Shown piece by piece: positions 40,658 through 50,001 of a stretch of 64,000 bases of DNA (position 1 is its first letter; the number at the start of each line of letters is the position of its first letter). The DNA lies in the NCBI RefSeq assembly GCF_031458395.1, contig NZ_JAVDYJ010000001.1, positions 1,488,001-1,552,000 on the forward strand. Direction: 5' to 3'. The notes under the pieces were generated by a model. It did not search any database. It was given only the letters and a program-made list of their open reading frames with translations, and was not told where the DNA came from. This stretch comes from Enteractinococcus fodinae. GTDB lineage: Bacteria; Actinomycetota; Actinomycetes; Actinomycetales; Micrococcaceae. Both the position numbers and the translations under genes were made by a program.

Positions 40658-42354
40658 TGTCTGTTACGCATGACTATAAAGCCTCCACAAACACCGGGAA
40701 GATCGCGAATTTCGTCGATACCCGCGTGGGTGCTTCGAAGATTGTCAAAGAATTCGGGCGCAAGCTCTTCCCGGATCACTGGACCTTCCTCTTCGGTGAA
40801 GTAGCGCTCTACTCTTTCGTCATCCTGGTTCTATCGGGAACGTTCCTGACGTTCTTCTTTGATCCATCGATGTCGCACCTCCCCTATGAGGGCGCTTATA
40901 AGCCCCTCTACGGTGTTGAAATGTCGGCCGCATATGCCTCGACACTGGATATCTCATTTGAGATCCGCGGTGGGCTGTTCATGCGCCAAGTACACCACTG
41001 GTCAGCGCTTCTGTTCGTGGCTGCCGTCACGGTCCATATGCTCCGCGTTTTCTTCACGGGTGCGTTCCGTCGCCCACGTGAACTGAACTGGGTCGTTGGT
41101 GTCGTCCTGTGGGTTCTTGCCCTACTGGCCGGTTTCACCGGCTACTCGCTGCCAGACGACGTGCTGTCGGGTAACGGCTTGCGCATTGTGGACGGCATGA
41201 TGAAAGCAATGCCGGTTGTAGGGACGTACATCTCGTTCTTCTTCTTCGGTGGAGAATTCCCCGGCACGGATATTATTCCGCGCTTGTACTCACTGCACAT
41301 CATGGTGATTCCGGCGCTGATCATTCTGATGGTTGCCATTCACCTCTTCATGGTCGTGGTGCACAAGCACACCCAGTACCCTGGTCCAGGGCGGAAGCAT
41401 ACCAACGTGGTCGGTTACCCCATTGGCCCGGTATACGCGGCGAAAGCCGGCGGGTTCTTCTTCATCGTGTTCGGTATTGTCGCGCTGATCTCAGGATTCT
41501 TCCAGATCAACGCCGTCTGGAACTACGGACCGTATGACCCCTCACCTGTATCGGCAGGTACCCAGCCCGACTGGTACATCGGCTTCGGTGACGGTATCCT
41601 CCGCCTGATGCCAGGTATGCTCGGTGATTTCTCCTTCCTCTGGCATATTCCGATGCCATGGGGCTGGAACGCGTTGCCGATGGGCGTGCTGATTCCGCTG
41701 ATCCCAATGGGACTGCTCGTGGTCGGTATGTTCATCTGGCCATGGCTGGAACGCAGCATCACCAAAGATAACCGCGAACACCATGTGCTGGATCGTCCAC
41801 GTAACGCACCTGGCCGCACTTCCTTCGGTGTTGCCATCGTGATTTTCTACTGCGTCATGTGGGCCGCAGCGTCCTCGGACTTAATGGCTGTCGCCTTCTC
41901 AATGTCCCTGAACGATGTCGCGTATGTTCTACGCTTCCTCCTGATTGTTGGACCGATCGTTGGCTACATTGTGACGAAGAGAATCTGCCTGGCCCTGCAG
42001 CGGAAAGATCGTGAGATCGCACTGCACGGTCGTGAGACCGGTGTGATCGAGTGGTCACCAGAAGGTGCAATTCTCGAGCGTCATGAACTGGTGGACGATT
42101 ACCGTCTCTATGAGCTCGTCGCTTTCGAATCGCCGGAACCTGTACCACCGCAGCCCAACAAGAAGGGCAAGATCAGCCTGTGGGAGCGCTTCCGTGCAAG
42201 TGTCTCACGGCAGTTCTTCGAAGATCGTGTCGAGCCTGTCACAGCAGAAGAGCTGGCAGAAGCTGAAGCCGAGTTCGGTCAAGAGCGTCGTAAACTGCAA
42301 CGCTCCGTCGACCAGTCGGTACGCGAGCTCGAGGGTAAACGTGATCGTTCCTAA
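40657..42354 (+). CDS. qcrB: cytochrome bc1 cytochrome b subunit
   Basis: This 565-residue cytochrome b oxidises menaquinol. It has haem-ligating His pairs in helices II and IV (MRQVHHWSALLFVAAVTVHM and YSLHIMVIPALIILMVAIHL) and eight or nine membrane segments. The Qo-site motif appears in the PDWYIGFGDG neighbourhood typical of actinobacteria. A C-terminal cytosolic extension of about 120 charged residues follows the last helix. It ends the plus-strand respiratory operon. Confidence 0.96.
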   Translation: MSVTHDYKASTNTGKIANFVDTRVGASKIVKEFGRKLFPDHWTFLFGEVALYSFVILVLSGTFLTFFFDPSMSHLPYEGAYKPLYGVEMSAAYASTLDISFEIRGGLFMRQVHHWSALLFVAAVTVHMLRVFFTGAFRRPRELNWVVGVVLWVLALLAGFTGYSLPDDVLSGNGLRIVDGMMKAMPVVGTYISFFFFGGEFPGTDIIPRLYSLHIMVIPALIILMVAIHLFMVVVHKHTQYPGPGRKHTNVVGYPIGPVYAAKAGGFFFIVFGIVALISGFFQINAVWNYGPYDPSPVSAGTQPDWYIGFGDGILRLMPGMLGDFSFLWHIPMPWGWNALPMGVLIPLIPMGLLVVGMFIWPWLERSITKDNREHHVLDRPRNAPGRTSFGVAIVIFYCVMWAAASSDLMAVAFSMSLNDVAYVLRFLLIVGPIVGYIVTKRICLALQRKDREIALHGRETGVIEWSPEGAILERHELVDDYRLYELVAFESPEPVPPQPNKKGKISLWERFRASVSRQFFEDRVEPVTAEELAEAEAEFGQERRKLQRSVDQSVRELEGKRDRS

Positions 42355-42375
42355 GAACACATAATCGACGATACG

Positions 42376-42407
42376 ATTGGCCCGGTTGGATATCCAACCG
42401 GGCCAAT
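42376..42407 (+). terminator. intrinsic terminator after qcrB
   Basis: A perfect 32-nt palindrome with arms ATTGGCCCGGTTGG and CCAACCGGGCCAAT is followed by TGTTTTAAG, 21 bp after the qcrB stop. Confidence 0.9.
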
Positions 42408-42420
42408 TGTTTTAAGCCAT

Positions 42421-43459
42421 ATTTGTATGGAAGGTCGGTCGACATACTGGCAGAAGCGACTCAGACATTCGGTAGTTTCTCTGAGTGAATCGCATATCCC
42501 CCAGCTCCAAGCTACTAAGTGCCAAAGAGCGCTCCAGCGACGCCACAAAAACAACACGACGTCCGGATGTACTCCCCTGCTCTGTCGGGCCAGCAGTGAC
42601 GAAGCGTCGAACCCGAGCATGAGCCGAGCCTACAATCGTGTATATGTTGGCAGTTTGCCCTGTTGTAACCCCGTGGTCGCCATCTACAGGATGGACCGCG
42701 AGTTCCGCAGTGCTCACTGGTGCGATCTACCGAGAGTTAATTACCTACAAGACTGTGGGTTCCCCTCAGAAACCCCTGAGCTACTGCACCCTGCAACGTC
42801 ACTCACGCGAGCTTAGTTGCAACCCGTCAGGGACACATTCCCGGCTCTCCGAATGACGGTAGTACGCCAAGTTGAGCCGATACACCAGTCAAGAGAACTC
42901 GTAGACGGAAACTATGCTTGTGACCGACAGTATGAAGGGCAGGCACTACGATGTCGCGGCTCGACATATGGAGTCGGCATACACGGCGTCTGCCGATGCA
43001 CTACTCTCTCCGAAATGCAGGATGGTTCCGCACAGCCCAGGATTCTCAGATGCACGTTCCTGACCACGTTCGGACGTGTGGTGAGTTCCTGCGAAAAAAC
43101 CTTCTTTGATCGGCCGTGATTCTCGCTTCCGCAATGACTCATCTCTACCGCTCTATTAGCGGTCATAGCAAGCACGAGGAGCACTCCACACCGCCAACTT
43201 ATCTCAGGCCTCTCCCCTATTAATCATCAAAATGGTGTACGTTGCGGCAGCCAATCAGTGGCCTGCAGGGGACAATGAGAATCCCGGTTGGATACGCCGC
43301 CTCAATGGGCTATCGGTGCGGGCCATAAAACTCTGTGACCGGTGGATTTTGGGGAAGCGCTGTCGTGAGTCGCCGGAGCCTTTGCTCGGCGGCCGTATAG
43401 CGAGACGAGATTGACCGTGCAATCGCGTGGCGCGTTTCAGCGGGGTCAGCTGATCGACA
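42421..43459. other. 1-kb region without recognisable gene
   Basis: This is the longest stretch in the window without a convincing gene, between the convergent qcr and cta operons. Frames of 60-130 codons exist on both strands and overlap each other (for example plus 42427-42816 and minus 42412-42717). None has a family motif or a matching ribosome site. A 49-codon plus frame from ATG 42914 (MLVTDSMKGRHYDVAARHME) has amphipathic spacing but no support. I see no tRNA, tmRNA, SRP or RNase P signature. It may be a degraded gene or harbour an unrecognised RNA. Confidence 0.5.
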
Positions 43460-44074
43460 TTAGGTGAGGAGCGTGACGAACGCTAGAAAAATAATGAACG
43501 CAACGACTGCGACTGGTAAGAGATACTGTGGCCAGACTGGTCGGTCACCGTGTGGGGACGACGATTGTGCCCTCTCGGACGAGGATAAGTGGTGTTGGTC
43601 GGAGGACGACTGATACGTATCGAAGGACGAAGCATTGGATCCTTCTTGACCATAGTTATACGTTGTGAACGAATCATCAGCACGTTGTACAGGACCTGAG
43701 AACTTCCCCTCCGCTTGATGTCTCAGTGAACTGGCATACTCACTCCACGCTGATCCTGTCTCTGAAGCATACTCCGCGCCGCGTCGCCACCATGGATCGA
43801 CGGTGCTGCCTTCGGCAGGCTGGGTGGAGTCTCCTCTGGCGCGTAATCTCTCCTCATGATGAGAATACTGATTGACTCCCGCCTCATTGCCATCCGAGGC
43901 ATCGCGGTGAGGGTCTGCTTCATCCGTGAGGCGGGAATCGTCAGCTACGTCTGCTAATTGAATTCTTATCTCGCGGGTCCGACGACCAGCTGATAGACCA
44001 CTATTGGTCTTCGGTTTGGCCCACTGTATTGCCGGGCCGATATGACGTTTGGGGGTTGGCTTGTGATTACCCAT
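43460..44074 (-). CDS. hypothetical tail-anchored Ser/Gln-rich protein
   Basis: This 204-residue protein belongs to no family I recognise. It starts MGNHKPTPKRHIGPAIQWAK, a basic N-terminus, continues as a hydrophilic, low-complexity Ser/Asp/Gln/Tyr-rich region to about residue 180, and ends in one membrane helix (YLLPVAVVAFIIFLAFVTLLT), so it should be tail-anchored with its bulk in the cytosol. GGAGGG lies 5 nt before ATG 44074, a strong ribosome site that supports a real gene. It lies downstream of ctaF across a long hairpin and might receive read-through. Its function is unknown. Confidence 0.65.
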   Translation of the reverse strand: MGNHKPTPKRHIGPAIQWAKPKTNSGLSAGRRTREIRIQLADVADDSRLTDEADPHRDASDGNEAGVNQYSHHEERLRARGDSTQPAEGSTVDPWWRRGAEYASETGSAWSEYASSLRHQAEGKFSGPVQRADDSFTTYNYGQEGSNASSFDTYQSSSDQHHLSSSERAQSSSPHGDRPVWPQYLLPVAVVAFIIFLAFVTLLT

Positions 44075-44175
44075 CAAATCCCTCCGCGCGACCTATTCTA
44101 TATATTCCTAGTGTACGCGTTGTCGTGTCTGCAGACTGCGCTACCACAAGACACCGCTCGCCCTTGATACGGTTT

Positions 44176-44221
44176 AAATAGCTGAGGGCTCCAGTCTTTT
44201 GACTGGAGCCCTCAGCTATTT
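44176..44221. terminator. long hairpin downstream of ctaF
   Basis: A perfect 21-bp stem (44176-44196 with 44201-44221) with a TTTT/AAAA loop begins 20 bp beyond the ctaF stop. It ends ATTTAAACC on the minus strand, so the U-run is short and it could be a partial terminator or processing hairpin. Confidence 0.8.
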
Positions 44222-44241
44222 AGAGGATGTTCACTATGGAG

Positions 44242-44643
44242 TTAGTGTTTGTGCTGGCCCTTCGAGAATTCGAAGACCCAACCGGTCACGAAGAAAAGAC
44301 CGAGGCCGATACCGATGATGAAGATCCACCAGTCGATCGCTACTCCGAGGAACACGATGGCGCACGCGGCACCGAGACCAAGTGGCCACCAGCTCCATGG
44401 AGCGAAGCGGGCGTAGGTCCCAGCATATTCAGCGATCTCGCCGTCTTCTTTGTCGTCTACGCCTGGCTTGTATTCTTTGTCCAGAAGCCGTAGATAGTAG
44501 GCGACCATATACTGCATGGCAGCAAGCCCGAACAGTCCGGTGATGCCGACCATTTCAGTTCCACGGGTCCAGATCGCGTAGATAACTGCTGCGACGAGGA
44601 AAAATGTCCCGAGGATCGCAAAGAGATTCTGATTAATCTTCAC
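44242..44643 (-). CDS. ctaF: cytochrome c oxidase subunit IV (actinobacterial type)
   Basis: This 133-residue membrane protein has four hydrophobic segments (LFAILGTFFLVAAVIYAIW, GITGLFGLAAMQYMVAYYLR, WWPLGLGAACAIVFLGVAI, WIFIIGIGLGLFFVTGWVF) and the family-typical EYAGTYARFAPWSWWPL. GTG 44643 (MKINQNLF) with AGG upstream is preferred; GTG 44652 would overlap the ctaD stop. It ends the ctaC-ctaD-ctaF operon. Confidence 0.93.
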   Translation of the reverse strand: MKINQNLFAILGTFFLVAAVIYAIWTRGTEMVGITGLFGLAAMQYMVAYYLRLLDKEYKPGVDDKEDGEIAEYAGTYARFAPWSWWPLGLGAACAIVFLGVAIDWWIFIIGIGLGLFFVTGWVFEFSKGQHKH

Positions 44644-44644
44644 G

Positions 44645-46345
44645 TCATGCACCTGCCTTCGTAGTCATTTGTTCACGCCGGTCCAGCGGTATCAATTCTG
44701 GGTGATGCAAGTCCAGAGCCGGACGTTCCGAACGAATGCGTGGCAGAGCGTGGAAGTTGTGACGTGGTGGTGGGCAAGAGGTAGCCCACTCGAGTGAGCC
44801 ACCGAAGCCCCATGGGTCGTCGACAGTGACTTTCTTGCCATACCGGGCGGTGTAGTAGACGTTCCACAGGAACGGGATGATGGACGCACCCAGCAACATT
44901 GACGACACCGTCGAGAACTGGTTCATGAGGGTAAATCCATCTTCAACCAAGTAGTCAGCGTAACGACGTGGCATACCCATGACACCCAACCAGTGCTGCA
45001 CAAGGAAGGTTCCGTGGAAACCGATGAACAGCATCCAGAACTGGATCTTGCCCCAGGTCTCGTTGAGCATCTTGCCGGTGAACTTTGGCCACCAGAAGTA
45101 GAAGCCGGCGAACATCGCGAAGACAACGGTACCGAAGACGACGTAGTGGAAGTGAGCAACTACGAAGTAGGTGTCAGAAACCTGGAAGTCCAGTGGTGGA
45201 GAGGCCAGGATAATACCGGTTAGACCACCGAACAGGAAGGTCACCATGAACCCGAGGGTCCACAACATCGGTGTTTCGAAGGTGATCGACCCTCGCCACA
45301 TGGTTCCGATCCAGTTGACGAACTTCACGCCGGTGGGCACTGCAATGAGCATGGTCATCAGGGAGAAGAACGGCAGCAGTACCGAGCCGGTAACGTACAT
45401 GTGGTGTGCCCACACGGTCATCGACAGTGCTGCAATTGCGGCGGTCGCAAAGACCAGTGATTTGTAACCGAAGATTGGTTTGCGTGAGAACACCGGGATG
45501 ATCTCAGAAACGATACCGAAGAATGGTAGAGCGATGACATAGACCTCCGGGTGACCGAAGAACCAGAACAGGTGCTGCCAGAGAATAGCTCCACCGTTTT
45601 CTGGGTCAAAGATGTGGCCACCAAAGCGGCGGTCAAGCCCGAGCCCGAAGAGTGCTGACGCAAGCGGTGGGAACGCCATCAGGATCAGAATACCCGTGAT
45701 GAGGGTGTTCCAAGTGAAAATCGGCATACGCCACATGGTCATACCGGGTGCACGCATGGAGATAACCGTGGTGATCAGGTTGACGCCACCAAGAATGGTA
45801 CCGAAGCCCTGGAGACCAAGACCGAAGACCCAGAGGTCTCCACCGATACCCGGCGAATAGGTCGCATTCGAAAGTGGTGCGTAGGCGAACCACCCGAATG
45901 ATGCTGCACCCTGTGGGGTGAGGAAGCCTGCGGTTGCGATGAGTGAACCAAACAGGAAGAACCAGAACGACAGTGCGTTAAGACGTGGGAACGCCACATC
46001 AGGTGCACCAATCTGTAACGGCATAATCACGTTGGCGAACCCAATAAACAATGGGGTCGCAAACATCAACAGCATCAGTGTGCCGTGCATGGTAAACAGC
46101 TGGTTGAACTGTTCTTTAGTTTGCAGAACCTGCATACCTGGTTCGAACAGCTCGGCACGAATGATCAACGCCATGACACCGGCGAGACCGAAGAAGATAA
46201 ATGACGTGATCAGGTACATGTACCCGAGCGTCTTGTGGTCAGTCGAGGTCAGCCAATTAACGATGACACGGCCTTTAGAAGCCGGCACCACCTGTGGCCG
46301 TACACGCGACCGAGAGTCGTCTTGTGTGTATTCGTAAGTAGTCAT
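44645..46345 (-). CDS. ctaD: cytochrome c oxidase subunit I
   Basis: This 566-residue catalytic subunit of aa3 oxidase has about 12 membrane helices. The low-spin haem His lies in [17 protein letters not shown]. The CuB/haem a3 motif is [19 protein letters not shown], with the cross-linked His-Tyr pair, and further CuB ligands are in WAHHMYVTG. The second haem ligands are in AHFHYVVFG. The C-terminal 50 residues are cytosolic and His/Arg-rich. GAGGAG precedes ATG 46345, only 5 bp after ctaC. Confidence 0.97.
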   Translation of the reverse strand: MTTYEYTQDDSRSRVRPQVVPASKGRVIVNWLTSTDHKTLGYMYLITSFIFFGLAGVMALIIRAELFEPGMQVLQTKEQFNQLFTMHGTLMLLMFATPLFIGFANVIMPLQIGAPDVAFPRLNALSFWFFLFGSLIATAGFLTPQGAASFGWFAYAPLSNATYSPGIGGDLWVFGLGLQGFGTILGGVNLITTVISMRAPGMTMWRMPIFTWNTLITGILILMAFPPLASALFGLGLDRRFGGHIFDPENGGAILWQHLFWFFGHPEVYVIALPFFGIVSEIIPVFSRKPIFGYKSLVFATAAIAALSMTVWAHHMYVTGSVLLPFFSLMTMLIAVPTGVKFVNWIGTMWRGSITFETPMLWTLGFMVTFLFGGLTGIILASPPLDFQVSDTYFVVAHFHYVVFGTVVFAMFAGFYFWWPKFTGKMLNETWGKIQFWMLFIGFHGTFLVQHWLGVMGMPRRYADYLVEDGFTLMNQFSTVSSMLLGASIIPFLWNVYYTARYGKKVTVDDPWGFGGSLEWATSCPPPRHNFHALPRIRSERPALDLHHPELIPLDRREQMTTKAGA

Positions 46346-46350
46346 GTACT

Positions 46351-47325
46351 TTACTCCTCGATCCGTTGTGGATCGCCCAAAGGTACCTCTTGGTCAAGCT
46401 GACCTTCAGGGTTCTCGTTCGGGTTACGGTTTAGTTCCGCGCCCGAGAGACCTTCTGGAAGCTGACGAATCTGGCTGAGGAACTCGGCTTCTTCAACAAC
46501 TTCAACATTGAAGAGCATCTCAGAGTGGAATTCACCACAGAGTTCTGCACACTTACCCTGGAAGTGTCCGGTCTCCCCCGGGGTGAGGTACAAACGGTTT
46601 GTTTGTCCTGGGACCATGTCCAGCTTCTGCAGGAAGGCAGGCACCCAGAACGAGTGGATAACGTCGCGTGATTTCAACTGGAATTCCACCGGTACATCAA
46701 CTGGCAGGTAAAGCGTGGGAAGTGTCTGCTCGACGCCCTCTTCACCGGTCAGCTGGCCCTGAATACCGTATAGGTGGCGTTCTTCCGTCTGCCCATCCGG
46801 TGTGGTGTATTCGTAGTCGAAGTCCCATGCCCACTGCTTGCCGTGCACCGTAACGACCAGTGGTGAATCTTCCACTGGGGTATTGATGGTGCGCTCAACA
46901 CGGTCAGTGAAGCCCCACAGCGTAAGAACCAAAATAATCGGAACCACGGTGAACATGGTTTCCATTGGGACGTTGTAGGCAAGTTGACGCGGGTAGCCTT
47001 TGTCGCCCTTGCGGCGACGGTAGGCGATGGCAACCCAAAGGATCATCGCCCAGGTAATGACACCAATCACAAGGGCGGCTATCCAGCTGCCAACCCAGAG
47101 GTTGGTAAGGATCTCATTGTGATTAGTAGTCTCGTTGGATCCGGGATACCAGCCTCGCCTTGCTTGTTCAGAACACGCAGTTAAGAACAGCAAAGCCGTA
47201 GCGCCAATGACTCCCCCCTTTAGGAGTCTTTTGCCGCGGCTGCCGGCTCGTTGTAGCAGTCTCACAGACGGCCCTTCCTCTTCTTTGTCCAGTGCGAGTG
47301 TTTTGCTTTGAGTCTCCAGAGCCAT
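46351..47325 (-). CDS. ctaC: cytochrome c oxidase subunit II
   Basis: This 324-residue subunit is a predicted lipoprotein, with a basic N-terminal extension of about 35 residues before the signal helix and the lipobox LTAC. Two membrane helices follow. The periplasmic-side cupredoxin domain has [14 protein letters not shown] and the CuA site [12 protein letters not shown]. CuA accepts electrons from QcrC. ATG 47325 ([10 protein letters not shown]) is used; an internal start before the signal helix is conceivable. It is the first gene of its operon. Confidence 0.95.
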   Translation of the reverse strand: MALETQSKTLALDKEEEGPSVRLLQRAGSRGKRLLKGGVIGATALLFLTACSEQARRGWYPGSNETTNHNEILTNLWVGSWIAALVIGVITWAMILWVAIAYRRRKGDKGYPRQLAYNVPMETMFTVVPIILVLTLWGFTDRVERTINTPVEDSPLVVTVHGKQWAWDFDYEYTTPDGQTEERHLYGIQGQLTGEEGVEQTLPTLYLPVDVPVEFQLKSRDVIHSFWVPAFLQKLDMVPGQTNRLYLTPGETGHFQGKCAELCGEFHSEMLFNVEVVEEAEFLSQIRQLPEGLSGAELNRNPNENPEGQLDQEVPLGDPQRIEE

Positions 47326-47420
47326 CTCATGACGCTCTGAGATTTAACACAGCAAAACAACTTTGGCTGAGTACTACCTTAGTGCTTTTTTGTCACCAAA
47401 TGTGGACCATGACAGCAAAA

Positions 47421-47456
47421 CGGCGAGTCAACGTTAAATGTGACGTTGGCTCGCCG
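47421..47456 (-). terminator. terminator after ErpA-type gene
   Basis: A 14-bp stem (47421-47434 with 47443-47456, one G-U pair) lies 28 bp past the stop on the minus strand and is followed by TTTTGCTG. It isolates this gene from ctaC. Confidence 0.85.
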
Positions 47457-47484
47457 TGATGCGATTTTTTAATGTGAAATCCGT

Positions 47485-47874
47485 CTAGTGGAACGAGTCC
47501 CCACATGCGCAGGAGCCTGCAGCTTGCGGATTGTCGATGGTGAAGCCGACTTTGGTAATTGAGTCTTCAAAGTCAATGGAGGCGCCAGCCAAATATGGCA
47601 CGGACATTTTATCTACGATGACTTCAACGCCGCCATAATTCTTGACAGCGTCACCATCTAGGACGCGTTCGTCAAAATACAACTGGTAAATCAATCCGGA
47701 GCAGCCTCCGGGCTGGACAGCAATACGTAAACGAAGGTCTGGCCGTCCTTCTTGTTCTAACAGGTCCCGGACTTTCTGGGCTGCTTCATCAGATAGCTCT
47801 ACGTCATGGGTCGGCAGGCCATCGGCGGGAGCTGCTTGAGGCAGCTGCTCGGCGATATTGTCGGTCTGTGTCAT
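47485..47874 (-). CDS. erpA: iron-sulfur cluster insertion protein, ErpA/HesB type
   Basis: This 129-residue A-type carrier has the three conserved Cys: one in QPGGCSGLIYQLYF and two in SCACGDSFH at the C-terminus. It delivers Fe-S clusters to apo-proteins. An N-terminal extension of about 25 residues (TDNIAEQLPQAAPADGLPTH) is not part of the core. In actinobacteria this gene is typically next to the oxidase operon, as here, and may serve the Rieske protein. Confidence 0.93.
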   Translation of the reverse strand: MTQTDNIAEQLPQAAPADGLPTHDVELSDEAAQKVRDLLEQEGRPDLRLRIAVQPGGCSGLIYQLYFDERVLDGDAVKNYGGVEVIVDKMSVPYLAGASIDFEDSITKVGFTIDNPQAAGSCACGDSFH

Positions 47875-47937
47875 CGTTTTCTCCTCTGAAATGTAACACC
47901 GGCGTTCAACAGGTAGGAACAGCGTAGTGGCTACTCT

Positions 47938-49362
47938 TTATTCCACAACGTCATAGGCCATTCTGGCAAGTAGTAGTACTTCTGCTTCAATCGCATGGCG
48001 TAATACGGACAAGTCTAGCGATTCGTTGGGGGCGTGGGCTCTGGTGTCTGGATCCTCAATGCCTGTCAACAGAATCTCAGCCTCGGGATACACGGCGGCC
48101 AGTTCTGCCACAAATGGGATCGAACCACCCAAGCCAATTTCGATAGCTTCGCTCCCCCAGGCGTCGGTTAAGGCTTGTTTCATCATGCGACTATACGGCG
48201 CACCACCATCAACGACGAAAGGCTTTCCCGCCTCACCCGGATAGGTTTTCACCGTAGCTCCGAAGTTGTCCATGGCCTCAATATGATTGGTCAATGCACT
48301 CATGGTTTTCTGCGGATCCATACCTGGCCCGAGCCGCAGTGAAAACTTGGCACTTGCAGTATGGACGATGGAATTTGATGCCTCCGAGATACGTTTCGTA
48401 TCGATGCCAATAATATTGAGCGCCGCCTTGTTCCACATGCGATCGGCCAGAGTCCCCTTGCCTGCAAGTCGGAAGCCTTCAACGGCTCCGGTTTGGCTCC
48501 GGTAGTCATCTTCATCGTAGACAACCTCAGCCCAGCGGGATTGCTCCAGTCCGGGAATCGCAAGCTCCCCATCTGGCGTATGCAGCTGCGCGATGATTCG
48601 AGATAACACCGTGATGGCGTCTAGCATCGGTCCCCCGAAAAGTCCCGAATGTACTGGATGCTCTGCGACGGTCACTTCGATGACCCCGTCGAGTAGTCCG
48701 CGCAGTGAGGTGGTCAATGCGGGCACGTCAGTGGACCAGTTCGCCGAGTCTGCCACGATGATCGTATCGGCTTCCAGGAGTTCCTTGTGGCGGCTTAAAA
48801 ACTGCGAGAAAAACGGGGACCCTATCTCTTCTTCCCCCTCAATGAACACGGTCAGACCGAGTCCATGGTCGGCACCAAGCAACTCCTCGAGAGCCTGAAT
48901 CGCTGCGTAGTGGACCAGTATGCCGGCTTTATCATCCGCGGTCCCTCGTCCATAAAGCCGCCCGTTGATTTCGGTTGCTTCCCAGGGGTCGGTGTTCCAG
49001 GCGGCGCGGTCGCCCACGGGCTGAACATCGTGGTGGGCATATAACAAGACCGTTGGCTTGTTGGCGGCGGAGGGTCGGCGACCGATTATGGCGGGGCCGG
49101 AAGCGGTGCCATCAGAACCGTGTTCCGTAAGCTGCTGAAGTTCCTGGAGTCCCAGCTTCTGCAGCAGCGTGACCACCGCGTCGGCGGAAGCTTCTAGCGG
49201 TGCGCGCTCGTAGCCCTCAAAAGCAAGCGATGGGTAGGTGACGAGGTGTTTGAGTTCAGCAACGATGTGCGAAAAACGATGCTCAACCCACTCTTTGACA
49301 ATTTCAACAAAAGCAGCGGAATACGGATCTAGTCGTGTACCTGCGGGGAATGCATCGTTCAT
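47938..49362 (-). CDS. M20 family dipeptidase
   Basis: This 474-residue zinc dipeptidase of the CNDP/DapE-like branch has the motifs VLLYAHHDVQPVGD, LYGRGTADDKAGI, IEGEEEIGSPFF with the catalytic Glu, and GLGGSIPFVAEL near the C-terminus, with a lid domain between residues 220 and 350. It removes N-terminal residues from di- or tripeptides, probably for peptide nutrition. It is distinct in sequence from the M20 protein at 6982-8319. ATG 49362 is used. Divergent from the DUF3043 gene. Confidence 0.92.
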   Translation of the reverse strand: MNDAFPAGTRLDPYSAAFVEIVKEWVEHRFSHIVAELKHLVTYPSLAFEGYERAPLEASADAVVTLLQKLGLQELQQLTEHGSDGTASGPAIIGRRPSAANKPTVLLYAHHDVQPVGDRAAWNTDPWEATEINGRLYGRGTADDKAGILVHYAAIQALEELLGADHGLGLTVFIEGEEEIGSPFFSQFLSRHKELLEADTIIVADSANWSTDVPALTTSLRGLLDGVIEVTVAEHPVHSGLFGGPMLDAITVLSRIIAQLHTPDGELAIPGLEQSRWAEVVYDEDDYRSQTGAVEGFRLAGKGTLADRMWNKAALNIIGIDTKRISEASNSIVHTASAKFSLRLGPGMDPQKTMSALTNHIEAMDNFGATVKTYPGEAGKPFVVDGGAPYSRMMKQALTDAWGSEAIEIGLGGSIPFVAELAAVYPEAEILLTGIEDPDTRAHAPNESLDLSVLRHAIEAEVLLLARMAYDVVE

Positions 49363-49452
49363 AGTCCATAGCGTACTCGGGATGACAGCGCTGAGGGAAC
49401 ATCTAGAATAGAGCCAGATAACCCGTCCTCAAGAAATAACAGAAGAGTAGAG

Positions 49453-50001
49453 ATGACCGCAGAAGACCAGGATTCGGACCAGATCGGCACGCCAGGCAAG
49501 GGCCGCCCCACGCCAAAACGCCGTGATCAGGAAGCCGCCAATCGTCGTCCGTTGATCGCTGATGATCGTAAAGTCGCACGTCAGCAACAAAAGCAGGCAG
49601 TCGCAGAGGAACGCGCCCGAATGCGACGCGCCTTGGAAACCGGCGAAGAACGCTACCTACCACCACGAGACAAGGGGCCGCAGCGCCGGTTTGCTCGCGA
49701 CTACGTCGATGCCCGCTGGGGTCTTGGTGAGTGGCTCATTATTGGTGTGCTGATTTTCTTAGGACTCAGCTTTATTCCGACGCCGACCATGCAAATGGCT
49801 TCGACGATCGGGATGTTGATCTTTGTTTTCCTGGTCATCTTCGAAGGCTTTTGGGTAGGCCACCAAGTCCGCAAGCGATTGGAAGCCAAGTTCGGGCAAA
49901 TGGAGCCTGGAACACGCTGGTATGCTGCGATGCGTTCCACCCAGATGCGGCGGATGCGTCTGCCTCGCCCGATGGTCAAGCGCGGGGAATTCCCGAGCTA
50001 A
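49453..50001 (+). CDS. DUF3043 family membrane protein
   Basis: This 182-residue actinobacterial family protein has a long basic, charged N-terminal half (KGRPTPKRRDQEAANRRPL; RKVARQQQKQAVAEERARMR), then RRFARDYVDARWGLGEW, two membrane helices (LIIGVLIFLGLSFIP; IGMLIFVFLVIFEGFWVG) and a basic C-terminus with RMRLPRPMVKRGEFPS. Function is unknown. The stop region overlaps the convergent pyrD by 4 bp. Confidence 0.88.
   Translation: MTAEDQDSDQIGTPGKGRPTPKRRDQEAANRRPLIADDRKVARQQQKQAVAEERARMRRALETGEERYLPPRDKGPQRRFARDYVDARWGLGEWLIIGVLIFLGLSFIPTPTMQMASTIGMLIFVFLVIFEGFWVGHQVRKRLEAKFGQMEPGTRWYAAMRSTQMRRMRLPRPMVKRGEFPS

Noticed and set aside
42412-42816. Overlapping plus and minus frames of 100-130 codons
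   Set aside because: Neither has a family motif or a ribosome site and they exclude each other; reported as an anonymous region instead.
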